Of a stretch of DNA of 16,148 bases, positions 6,091 to 13,346 are shown piece after piece. The notes beneath the pieces are model-generated. The model searched no databases. It was given only the letters and a program-made list of their open reading frames with translations, and had not been told where the DNA came from. The stretch comes from AG-339-G14 sp902553315 (GTDB taxonomy: Bacteria > Pseudomonadota > Gammaproteobacteria > Magnimaribacterales > AG-339-G14), in the NCBI GenBank assembly GCA_902553315.1, contig CACDKN010000007.1, forward strand, positions 1 to 16,148, read 5' to 3'. A program made the position numbers and the translations under genes. The number at the start of each line of letters is the position of its first letter. The first letter of the stretch is position 1.

Positions 6091-7447
6091 AGACAACCTC
6101 AGATCTATATCTCCTTTAGATGGCAGATATTCTAAGAAGCTTCAAATTCTAGAAGACAGATTCAGTGAATTCGCTTTAATAAAATATAGACTTCAAGTTG
6201 AAGTTGAATGGCTTATTTTTTTGAGTTCCAAAAAAGAATTAAATTTTATTAAACCGCTCAGTAAAAAAAGTATCGTTAATCTAAAATTACTTTATGAAAA
6301 ATTCTCACTCAAAGATGCTAAAGATGTAAAAAAAATAGAATCGGTTACAAACCACGACGTTAAAGCTGTGGAGTTATTTTTAATCAAGAAGTTAAACTCG
6401 CTAAAACTCAGTAATTACAAGGAATTTGTTCACTTGTTTTGCACGTCAGAAGACATTAATAACCTAGCCTATAACTTGATGGTAAAAGATTACCTATCAA
6501 TCGAATTTAAACAAATCACGACAGATTTAAAGAAAGATTTAAAGTCCTTGGCCAAGAAATGGGCCAAGTTATCTATGCTTTCTCATACGCATGGTCAGTC
6601 TGCCTCTCCCACTACACTAGGAAAGGAATTTGCAAATTTCTACGCTAGACTTGAATACCATTTCGATTTATTAAATTCTATAAAGCCTTCTGGAAAAATT
6701 AATGGTGCTGTAGGAAATTACAACGCACACCAACTCGTCAGCGAAAAACTTAATTGGCCCGACCTTTCTAAAAGATTTGTAAAATCATTAGGCTTAGAAT
6801 GGACAAAATATTCTACTCAGATCGAACCTAAAGATGTTTTTTCTAGCATTATTTCACACCTTGAAAACCTAAATAATGTATTGATTGATTTATCGCAAGA
6901 CAACTGGATATACATTTCAAAAGGTTATCTAAAACAACGAACGAAAAAAAATGAAGTCGGATCTTCCACTATGCCACATAAGGTAAATCCTATTGACTTT
7001 GAAAATGCTGAAGGAAATTTTAAATTAGCCAACTCTTTTTTAGTTTCCATCAAAGAAAAAATTCAAATTTCAAGATTGCAAAGAGATTTATCTGATTCAA
7101 CAACACTGCGTAATTTAGGCTCGGCGTTTTCTTATTCATATTTGGCTATCAATTCTCTCAGATCAGGCCTTTCGAAAGTTGAACCAAACAAGGAAATAAT
7201 TTCAAATGATTTGAATAATAGTTGGGAGGTCCTTACAGAAGCTGTTCAGACAATTTTAAGAAAGAATAAGGTGGAAAACAGTTACGAGAAAATAAAAAAA
7301 TTAACTAGAGGAAAATCAATTGATAAAAATTCCTATTTAGCTATGATAGCCGCTTTAGATATTAAAGAAGAGGACAAGGTCAAGCTCACTAAATTAACGC
7401 CTTTTGACTACGTCGGCTTGGCAGAAAAACTTGCGAAAGAAATTTAA
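6083..7447 (+). CDS. purB: Adenylosuccinate lyase
   Basis: This 454-residue enzyme (E. coli PurB 456) of the fumarase/aspartase superfamily cleaves SAICAR to AICAR and adenylosuccinate to AMP, releasing fumarate, in purine synthesis. It starts MLKDNLRSISPLDGRYSKK, the usual PurB opening. The superfamily signature GSSTMPHKVNPIDFENAEGN occupies 293-312, with S295 as the catalytic Ser, matching its E. coli position. H170 in HTHGQ is the general acid region. The usual HGQPATP reads HGQSASP here. TSEDINNLAYNL (121-132) fits the active-site lid region. The start is the first ATG of the frame, 24 bases after mnmA; no ribosome binding site is seen. The E. coli-type long form and the mnmA neighbourhood support purB over other superfamily members. 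Confidence 0.96.
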   Translation: MLKDNLRSISPLDGRYSKKLQILEDRFSEFALIKYRLQVEVEWLIFLSSKKELNFIKPLSKKSIVNLKLLYEKFSLKDAKDVKKIESVTNHDVKAVELFLIKKLNSLKLSNYKEFVHLFCTSEDINNLAYNLMVKDYLSIEFKQITTDLKKDLKSLAKKWAKLSMLSHTHGQSASPTTLGKEFANFYARLEYHFDLLNSIKPSGKINGAVGNYNAHQLVSEKLNWPDLSKRFVKSLGLEWTKYSTQIEPKDVFSSIISHLENLNNVLIDLSQDNWIYISKGYLKQRTKKNEVGSSTMPHKVNPIDFENAEGNFKLANSFLVSIKEKIQISRLQRDLSDSTTLRNLGSAFSYSYLAINSLRSGLSKVEPNKEIISNDLNNSWEVLTEAVQTILRKNKVENSYEKIKKLTRGKSIDKNSYLAMIAALDIKEEDKVKLTKLTPFDYVGLAEKLAKEI

Positions 7448-7472
7448 ATTTTTGACCACTTTAGGAGAAGAA

Positions 7473-9077
7473 ATGCTCAAATATGAAGAAATGATCTCTC
7501 ATTACAAAGAACTGAGAGAAAAAGAACCTAATCTTTTAAAACACATTAATGCTGAAAGCGCAGCAAGAATGCGTTTGCAGAACAGATTTCACAGTGGTTT
7601 AGATATTGCTAGATATACAGCAGACATCATGCACAAAGACATGAAAGATTACGATAATGATCCTGCAGTCTACACGCAATCATTGGGTTGTTGGCACGGA
7701 TTTACAGCTCAACAAATGATGATGGAAATCAAGAAATCTCAAAAAACTACCTCCAAATCTTATGTTTACTTAAGTGGCTGGATGGTAGCGGCTCTAAGGT
7801 CACAGTTTGGACCACTTCCCGACCAAAGCATGCACGAAAAAACTGCTGTACCAGATCTCATCAAAGAGATTTATACATTTCTTAAGAGAGCCGACTCAGT
7901 TCAGCTTCAACATCACTTCAACGAATTAGATGAAGCTTACAAAAATAACTCTGATACGAAAGAAATCATCAATCAAATAGATAACTTCGAAACTCACGTG
8001 GTGCCTATTATCGCCGATATCGACGCAGGTTTTGGAAATGAAGAAGCAACTTATTTATTAGCTAAAAAAATGATTCAAGCCGGTGCGTGCTGTATTCAAA
8101 TTGAAAATCAGGTTTCCGATGAAAAGCAATGTGGACATCAAGATGGAAAAGTAACAGTTCCTCACGAAGACTTCTTATCAAAAATCAATGCGGTGAGATA
8201 TGCATTCCTAGAACTTGGCGTTGAAAATGGCCTAATTGTCGCCAGAACTGATTCCTTAGGAGCTGGACTTACCCAAAAAGTTCCAGTCTCAAAAGAGCCA
8301 GGTGATTTAGCGGATAAATACAATTCTTTTTTAGAAACTGAAGAAATACATAATCTTGAAGAACTTGCAGAAAATGATATTGCAATCCACCAAAAAGGAG
8401 TTCAAGTCAAACCGGTAAGACTGCCAAACGGATTGTATAAATTTAAAGACGGAACTGGAGTGGACCGAGTAGTACTAGACTGTATTACTAGTTTGCAAAA
8501 TGGTGCCGACTTATTATGGATTGAAACAGAAAAACCCAACGTCGAACAAATTGCTTCTATGGTGAAACAAATTAGAGAAGTTGAGCCCAGTGCAAAATTA
8601 GTCTACAACAATTCTCCGTCCTTCAATTGGACTCTTTCTTTTAGAGAACAGGTCTATAACGAGTGGACTGAGACTGGAAAAGATCTAACCGATTATCCTA
8701 ATCCCGCTGAAAATCCAAGAGGTTTAATGGATGAAAAATTCGATGACAGTGAATTAGCTGCGGAAGCGGATTTACTTATTCAAAATTTTCAAAAAGATGC
8801 ATCTAAAGAGGCAGGAATCTTTCATCACCTAATTACTTTGCCGACTTATCATGAAACGGCTCTTGGAACCGCTGTGCTAACTGAAGGCTACTTTGGTGAA
8901 AAAGGAATGCTTGCTTATGTGAAAGAAATCCAAAGACAAGAAATTAGAAGAGAAATGTCTTCTGTTAAACATCAGGATTTGGCTGGATCAACTGTTGGGG
9001 ATACTCATAAGGAATATTTTTCTGGAGACAACGCTTTGAAAGCTGGTGGTGCAGATAATACTATGAATCAGTTTTAA
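7473..9077 (+). CDS. aceA: Isocitrate lyase (long AceA type)
   Basis: This enzyme splits isocitrate into glyoxylate and succinate, the first step of the glyoxylate shunt used for growth on acetate and fatty acids. I place the start at the ATG at 7473, giving 534 residues, because AGGAGAAG lies five bases upstream at 7463-7470 and the protein then begins MLKYEEMISHYKELREKEPN. The frame is open back to 7404, but that extension overlaps purB and has no ribosome binding site. The catalytic Cys is C220 in DEKQCGH; the metal-binding ADIDAGFGNEE is at 181-191, and VARTDSLGAG at 256-265 is also typical. The length and the KQCGH form match the roughly 530-residue proteobacterial subfamily found in Pseudomonas, not the 434-residue E. 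coli enzyme. It follows purB by 25 bases and is probably cotranscribed. No malate synthase is in view. Confidence 0.95.
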   Translation: MLKYEEMISHYKELREKEPNLLKHINAESAARMRLQNRFHSGLDIARYTADIMHKDMKDYDNDPAVYTQSLGCWHGFTAQQMMMEIKKSQKTTSKSYVYLSGWMVAALRSQFGPLPDQSMHEKTAVPDLIKEIYTFLKRADSVQLQHHFNELDEAYKNNSDTKEIINQIDNFETHVVPIIADIDAGFGNEEATYLLAKKMIQAGACCIQIENQVSDEKQCGHQDGKVTVPHEDFLSKINAVRYAFLELGVENGLIVARTDSLGAGLTQKVPVSKEPGDLADKYNSFLETEEIHNLEELAENDIAIHQKGVQVKPVRLPNGLYKFKDGTGVDRVVLDCITSLQNGADLLWIETEKPNVEQIASMVKQIREVEPSAKLVYNNSPSFNWTLSFREQVYNEWTETGKDLTDYPNPAENPRGLMDEKFDDSELAAEADLLIQNFQKDASKEAGIFHHLITLPTYHETALGTAVLTEGYFGEKGMLAYVKEIQRQEIRREMSSVKHQDLAGSTVGDTHKEYFSGDNALKAGGADNTMNQF

Positions 9078-9080
9078 GAC

Positions 9081-9239
9081 TTATTCCTTAATCTTACCGC
9101 AAACGTCGCAAGTATCACCCTTGTTCAAATAAATACCACCACAACTTGGTTGAAGTGGTTTGTTTTTAAGGATAAGGCCAATAGCCATTCCGCCTATCGA
9201 AAGGCCAATCACTATTAGAGAAAATACAACTGTTGCCAT
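9081..9239 (-). CDS. nqrM: Na+-NQR maturation protein NqrM (DUF539)
   Basis: This is a 52-codon gene. The protein begins MATVVFSLIVIGLSIGGMAI, one N-terminal transmembrane helix (about residues 3-24), then a short basic linker and a small cysteine motif: SCGG with C33, and TCDVCG with C44 and C47. This is the layout of NqrM, which is required to build the cysteine-ligated metal centre of Na+-NQR between NqrD and NqrE, probably by delivering iron. C33 matches the position I recall as essential in the Vibrio protein. The gene is last in the nqrABCDEF-apbE-nqrM order seen in Vibrio, four bases after apbE. It stops three bases from the converging end of aceA. The assignment rests on size, topology, cysteines and position. 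Confidence 0.88.
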   Translation of the reverse strand: MATVVFSLIVIGLSIGGMAIGLILKNKPLQPSCGGIYLNKGDTCDVCGKIKE

Positions 9240-9243
9240 AATA

Positions 9244-10089
9244 TTAGTTTATCAGCTCCAACCATTTTTCAGAACTAATAGATTTAATCTCGTTAGTATC
9301 TTTGTATATGAAAAAAGCTGCTATTTTTTCGTTATTGGCCTTTTTCAACCAGTCATTTTCGGATGCAAAAAGTGCAGTTGCCCAAGCATCTGCTTTAGCG
9401 GTAGATAAAATGTCAATTACAGAAACTGACAATAAATCAGATTCCACTGCGGCTTTATTGATTGGATTTATTATGTGACCAGGATTTCTGTAATTACCTG
9501 AAGTTGCGATAGAAAGACTTTCTGGAACAAAAAATTCACCATAGAGTTTTTTTTCTAAAGTAGGGTTTATTACCGCAAACTTCCAGCTGGAATCTAGTTT
9601 TTTTCCTTCAAACCTAATTTCACCGCCAATCTCGACCATGAAATTTTGAAGATTATTTAATCTTAGTATCTCGCTGACCTTATCAACTGCATAACCTTTA
9701 GCTATCGAATTAAAATCCCATTTGCCGTCAAAGTAGACTTCGAATGTTCCATTAGACTTTTCTTTTATTCTCTTCGATATGTCCGATAACTTTTCATAAT
9801 CTTCTTGTCCTGGATAAAAAGTCCAACTGGGCCAAGCCCCGCTATTAACTTTACTAATAGTGGAATTTTCATCGTACAAAGAAAAAATAGAGTCGATTCT
9901 TTTAAGTTCTTGTTGAATTGTTTTCAAAAGATAATCCTTATTAACCTTAGTTTCAGTCTCGTAGAACTTTACTTGCCAAGTCGTTCCGTACGCTTCGCCT
10001 TGAAACATTGAGAGTTCTTGATTTGCCGAACAGGAAAATAAGACTAATGGAAGAAGTAATTTTAGAAAATGTTTAACCGCCAAAGTCAT
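9244..10089 (-). CDS. apbE: FAD:protein FMN transferase ApbE (lipoprotein)
   Basis: ApbE (flavin transferase) moves FMN from FAD onto threonines of NqrB and NqrC. I choose the ATG at 10089, giving 281 residues, because it yields a clean lipoprotein signal: MTLAVKHFLK then LLLPLVLFSC with lipobox LFSC and lipidated C20. The frame stays open to an ATG at 10146, but that adds 19 polar residues inside nqrF. Family motifs: YGTTWQVKFYE (34-44), RIDSIFSLYDENSTISKVNS (64-83), DFNSIAKGYAVDKV (125-138), EIGGEIRF (153-160), IATSGNYRN (194-202), HIINP (205-209), and the Mg-binding region SVSVIDILSTAKADAWATAL (221-240). It overlaps the end of nqrF by 17 bases and precedes nqrM by four. Its placement makes Na+-NQR the obvious target. 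Confidence 0.94.
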   Translation of the reverse strand: MTLAVKHFLKLLLPLVLFSCSANQELSMFQGEAYGTTWQVKFYETETKVNKDYLLKTIQQELKRIDSIFSLYDENSTISKVNSGAWPSWTFYPGQEDYEKLSDISKRIKEKSNGTFEVYFDGKWDFNSIAKGYAVDKVSEILRLNNLQNFMVEIGGEIRFEGKKLDSSWKFAVINPTLEKKLYGEFFVPESLSIATSGNYRNPGHIINPINKAAVESDLLSVSVIDILSTAKADAWATALFASENDWLKKANNEKIAAFFIYKDTNEIKSISSEKWLELIN

Positions 10090-11305
10090 CAAACATAATG
10101 TTTTCAGGCTCGACTCCCAAACTGTCAAGCATTTTGAAGCAAGCATCCATCATCATTGGTGGACCACAGAGGTAATACTCACAATCTTCAGGGGCAGGAT
10201 GATCTTTCAGATAGTTTTCTAAAAGTACTTGGTGAATAAAACCTGTATCGCCCTTCCAATTATCGTCTTCCAAAGGATCTGAAAGTGCAGCATGCCAAGA
10301 AAAGTTTTCATGCTTGTCTTGTAACTTGTTGAAATCATCAACGTAGAACATTTCTTTAAGACTTCTAGCCCCATACCAAAAACTGATCTTTCTTGAGGAG
10401 TCTAATCTGAGTAACTGATCGAAAATATGAGAACGCATAGGTGCCATACCGGCTCCTCCACCAATGAACACCATTTCATTGAGAGTATCTCTAGCCATGA
10501 ACTCTCCGAAAGGACCGAATATTGTTAATTTATCTCCTGGTTTTAAATTGAATAAATAAGATGAAGCTTCACCTGGAGGAAAACTAGTTCCTGGAGGTGG
10601 CGATGCAATTCTAATATTAAATTTCATAATCCCTTTCTCTTCAGGATAATTAGCCATTGAATAAGCCCTGATTACAGGAACTCCTACGGTTGAAACGTTT
10701 TCAAAAACCTTAAATTTTTCCCAATCGCCTTTGTAAATGTCTTGAATACTAAAAGACTTATAATTTGCTTCATAAGGTGGAATTTCCATTTGTACATAGC
10801 CTCCTGCATCGAAGCCTACATCTTCGTCATCGGGTAATTTCAATACTAATTCTTTGATGAAAGTAGCGACGTTGTCGTTAGAAACAACCGTGGTTTCCCA
10901 TCGTTTGACCCCGAAAACTTCATCAGGAATTTTTATTTTCATGTCGCTTTTCACAGGAACCTGGCAAGACAGTCGCCAATTATTCTTTTTTTCACGATTA
11001 TTAAAATGTGCTTCTTCGGTAGATAAAATTGAACCACCTCCCTCGAAAACTTGGCACCTGCATTGAGCACAAGTTCCTCCTCCACCGCAAGCAGAAGAGA
11101 GAAAAAGGTTTTGTTCGGCAAGAGTTTGTAATAGTTTCCCGCCGGCAGGAACACTAATCGTTCTCTCAGGATCGCCATTGATTTCCACTGAAACATCTCC
11201 AGTTGAAACGAGTCTAGATCTTGCTAATAGAATTACAAAAATCATTAAATTCACGATGATTGTGAAAGAGACTATTCCTAAAATAATTTCAATGGTATTA
11301 ATCAC
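10073..11305 (-). CDS. nqrF: Na+-translocating NADH:quinone reductase subunit F
   Basis: NqrF is the NADH-oxidising entry subunit, with FAD and a 2Fe-2S cluster (410 residues; Vibrio about 408). An N-terminal helix (about 3-27) anchors it. The ferredoxin domain has C73, C79, C82 and C114 (CGGGGTCAQC, then LSCQV), the expected ligand spacing; an extra C84 is present. The reductase part has the FAD-binding RAYSMA (213-218), NADH-binding GGGAGMAP (282-289) and CGPP (380-383), ending FDDFGG. The start is GTG at 11305-11303, overlapping the nqrE TGA as GTGA, with a strong GGAGGT eight bases upstream inside nqrE. No ATG is available nearby. The complex exports Na+ across the inner membrane while reducing ubiquinone. 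Confidence 0.97.
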   Translation of the reverse strand: MINTIEIILGIVSFTIIVNLMIFVILLARSRLVSTGDVSVEINGDPERTISVPAGGKLLQTLAEQNLFLSSACGGGGTCAQCRCQVFEGGGSILSTEEAHFNNREKKNNWRLSCQVPVKSDMKIKIPDEVFGVKRWETTVVSNDNVATFIKELVLKLPDDEDVGFDAGGYVQMEIPPYEANYKSFSIQDIYKGDWEKFKVFENVSTVGVPVIRAYSMANYPEEKGIMKFNIRIASPPPGTSFPPGEASSYLFNLKPGDKLTIFGPFGEFMARDTLNEMVFIGGGAGMAPMRSHIFDQLLRLDSSRKISFWYGARSLKEMFYVDDFNKLQDKHENFSWHAALSDPLEDDNWKGDTGFIHQVLLENYLKDHPAPEDCEYYLCGPPMMMDACFKMLDSLGVEPENIMFDDFGG

Positions 11306-11913
11306 AGACTTATACCTCCGAAAGACATAAAACCAAAGGACATTAAGCCAACAGTGACAAAAGTGATTCCCAAGCCCTGGAGCCCTTCTGGAATGTCACT
11401 GTATTTCAATTTTTCTCTAATTCCAGCTAGCATTGCAATTGCCAGCGCCCAGCCAACTCCTGCGCCTAGACCGTAAACCACACTCTCACCAAAAGCTAGG
11501 CTCTTTTCTACCATAAACAGTGAGGCACCTAAAATCGCGCAATTCACAGTGATTAAGGGTAAAAACACGCCAAGAGCGTTGTATAAAACAGGCACGTATC
11601 GATCCAAAAACATTTCAAGAATTTGAACCACGGCGGCGATAACGCCAATGTAACTAATTAACCCGACGAATTCTAAAGAAACTTCGGGGTAACCAAGCCA
11701 TGCTAGCGCGCCCTCTTTGAGCACGTAAGTATAAATTAAATTATTAAGTGGCACGGTAATTCCGATTACAACTATTACGGCAATTCCTAACCCGATAGCA
11801 GCTTCAATTTTTTTTGATATTGCAATGAAAGTGCACATACCAAGAAATACTGATAAGGCAATATTTTCAATAAAAATTGAATTAACCAAAATACTTAAGT
11901 ATTGCTCAAGCAT
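11302..11913 (-). CDS. nqrE: Na+-translocating NADH:quinone reductase subunit E
   Basis: NqrE is a six-helix membrane subunit of 203 residues (Vibrio 198), homologous to NqrD and RnfA but inserted in the opposite orientation. C27 (FLGMCTFIA) and C125 (ITVNCAILG) match the cysteines that, with those of NqrD, ligate the intramembrane iron-sulfur centre between the two subunits. It begins MLEQYLSILVNSIFIENIAL, typical of the family. Its ATG overlaps the nqrD stop by eight bases, with AAGGTGG as the ribosome binding site just upstream; its TGA overlaps the nqrF GTG. NqrE rather than RnfA is supported by the surrounding nqrA-F order. Confidence 0.97.
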   Translation of the reverse strand: MLEQYLSILVNSIFIENIALSVFLGMCTFIAISKKIEAAIGLGIAVIVVIGITVPLNNLIYTYVLKEGALAWLGYPEVSLEFVGLISYIGVIAAVVQILEMFLDRYVPVLYNALGVFLPLITVNCAILGASLFMVEKSLAFGESVVYGLGAGVGWALAIAMLAGIREKLKYSDIPEGLQGLGITFVTVGLMSFGFMSFGGISL

Positions 11914-12577
11914 GTTCCACCTTTATTTCTTTTGGTGCATTTTGTTTCATAGAAAATTCAGCCTCTTCTACTTGCTCCGTCTTCCACGCTCTTAGAGCCC
12001 AAATGAATAATCCAATTATTAAAAAGGATGCCGGGGGAAGCAAAAAGAAATTATTTGGAACGTACCAACCACCATCGGTTGTCATGTGAAGAATTTGATA
12101 GCCTAACAATTGTCCACTGCCTATAAGTTCTCGAATTGAACCAACAATAATTAAAATCAGACTGTAGCCAAGCCCATTACCAAAACCGTCTAAGGCGCTA
12201 ATCCCAGGACCATTTTGCATCGCGTAAGCTTCTGCTCTACCCATGACAATACAGTTTGTAATAATTAATCCTACGAATACAGAAAGAGTCTTACTAGTTT
12301 CATAGTCGTAAGCTTTAAGTAGTTGATCCACTATAATTACTAGAGAAGAAATGATCGTCATTTGAACGATAATTCTTATATTGTTTGGAATAAAATTTCT
12401 AATTAGAGAAATAAAGAAACTAGAGAGAGTTATTGTTGCCGTTAAAGCAACACACATTATTAAAGTTGGATAAAGTTTGCTCGTAACAGCCAATGCAGAG
12501 CAAATTCCCAAAACTTGCAAAGCAATGGGATTGTCTTTAAACAAAGGAGAAAATAAAACTTCGGAAGTTTTAGACAT
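11906..12577 (-). CDS. nqrD: Na+-translocating NADH:quinone reductase subunit D
   Basis: NqrD is a multi-helix membrane subunit of 223 residues (Vibrio 210). It begins MSKTSEVLFSPLFKDNPIALQ. C26 (GICSALAV) and C109 (LIITNCIVMGRAEAYAM) are the family cysteines that help ligate the Fe-S centre shared with NqrE. The C-terminal tail (WALRAWKTEQVEEAEFSMKQ and onwards, ending EIKVEHA) is charged and somewhat longer than in Vibrio. It overlaps nqrC by eight bases, with AGAGGAAA upstream of the ATG as ribosome binding site, and overlaps nqrE by eight at its end. RnfE is the closest alternative, ruled out by context. Confidence 0.97.
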   Translation of the reverse strand: MSKTSEVLFSPLFKDNPIALQVLGICSALAVTSKLYPTLIMCVALTATITLSSFFISLIRNFIPNNIRIIVQMTIISSLVIIVDQLLKAYDYETSKTLSVFVGLIITNCIVMGRAEAYAMQNGPGISALDGFGNGLGYSLILIIVGSIRELIGSGQLLGYQILHMTTDGGWYVPNNFFLLPPASFLIIGLFIWALRAWKTEQVEEAEFSMKQNAPKEIKVEHA

Positions 12578-13346
12578 TTTGGGTTTCCTCTTTTAGGCTA
12601 GAAAGAAATTTAGAATAACCCAATTCTCCCAACCAAAAAGCCAGTAAATTAGTTACTCCATTGCTAGTAAGAGTAGCGCCAGATAGGCCATCAACTTTGT
12701 AAGTTGATTCCATGTCGTTGGCAGCTACTTTCCCTTTAATAACCTCTATAAGCAAATTTCCTTCCTCATCAAATAGTTTTTTGCCATTCCATAAAGCTTT
12801 CCAGGCTGGGTTATCTATTTCAGCTCCCAAACCAGGCGTTTCTTTATGCTCATAAAATTCTAACCCTACTATTGTATTTAAATCATCGGATATAGCTAAA
12901 TAACCATAAAGAATACCCCAAAGACCATACCCTCTAACTGGCAAAATTACCGTATTCAACTCACCGTCTCTGTATTCAAGAAAAACTTTAGAAAAATTCT
13001 CTCTCACTTTGATGGTTGCAATGTCTTCCGAAGAAGTAAGATTTATAAATTTAGAATTGTCTTGCAGTTCTTTTGAGAGATCATAATTTTTTGGGTCAAT
13101 TTCTGTTAAATTTCCAGTATCAAGATCCACAACTATTTCTTCTATTGAATCGTAAGCTTTAGTCACGCTTCCATAAAAACTTTCTAAATCTGCTGCAGCA
13201 ACAATTTTCTTTTGTTGGTCTAAAATTATGTTCTGTTTTTGAGTTTGTTTAAGGCCCACGGCAATAAAAGAAATAATTGCGGCGCAAACGAAACACAAAC
13301 CAAGTCCAATGATAACGGTATTTTGAATACTATCTTTATTTTGCAT
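12570..13346 (-). CDS. nqrC: Na+-translocating NADH:quinone reductase subunit C
   Basis: NqrC is a periplasmic FMN-carrying subunit of 258 residues (Vibrio about 257), anchored by one helix (about residues 10-32). The covalent FMN site is SGAT at 222-225 in VDGLSGATLTSNG, so T225 should carry the flavin, the same number as in Vibrio cholerae. EHKETPGLGAEI (166-177) and LPVRGYGLWGILYG (135-148) are other family motifs. ApbE, encoded downstream, is the expected flavin transferase. The gene overlaps the end of nqrB by 11 bases and the start of nqrD by eight. No strong ribosome binding site is seen, which suggests translation is coupled to nqrB. Confidence 0.97.
   Translation of the reverse strand: MQNKDSIQNTVIIGLGLCFVCAAIISFIAVGLKQTQKQNIILDQQKKIVAAADLESFYGSVTKAYDSIEEIVVDLDTGNLTEIDPKNYDLSKELQDNSKFINLTSSEDIATIKVRENFSKVFLEYRDGELNTVILPVRGYGLWGILYGYLAISDDLNTIVGLEFYEHKETPGLGAEIDNPAWKALWNGKKLFDEEGNLLIEVIKGKVAANDMESTYKVDGLSGATLTSNGVTNLLAFWLGELGYSKFLSSLKEETQNV

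Noticed and set aside
7404..7472. Upstream extension of the aceA frame to an ATG at 7404
   Set aside because: It overlaps the end of purB and has no ribosome binding site, while the ATG at 7473 has AGGAGAAG and gives the family's usual N-terminus.
9060..9110. Possible intrinsic terminator at the aceA-nqrM junction
   Set aside because: Only four- to five-pair AT-rich pairings and no hairpin followed by a T tract on either strand.
9160..9408. Plus-strand open frame of 82 codons across nqrM and apbE
   Set aside because: It is antisense to two recognised genes and its protein shows no coherent domain.
10090..10146. Longer apbE start at 10146
   Set aside because: It lies wholly within nqrF and would bury the lipoprotein signal behind 19 extra residues; the ATG at 10089 gives a clean signal peptide and lipobox.
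10951..11196. Minus-strand 81-codon frame within nqrF
   Set aside because: An out-of-frame shadow of nqrF, which is intact with all cofactor motifs.
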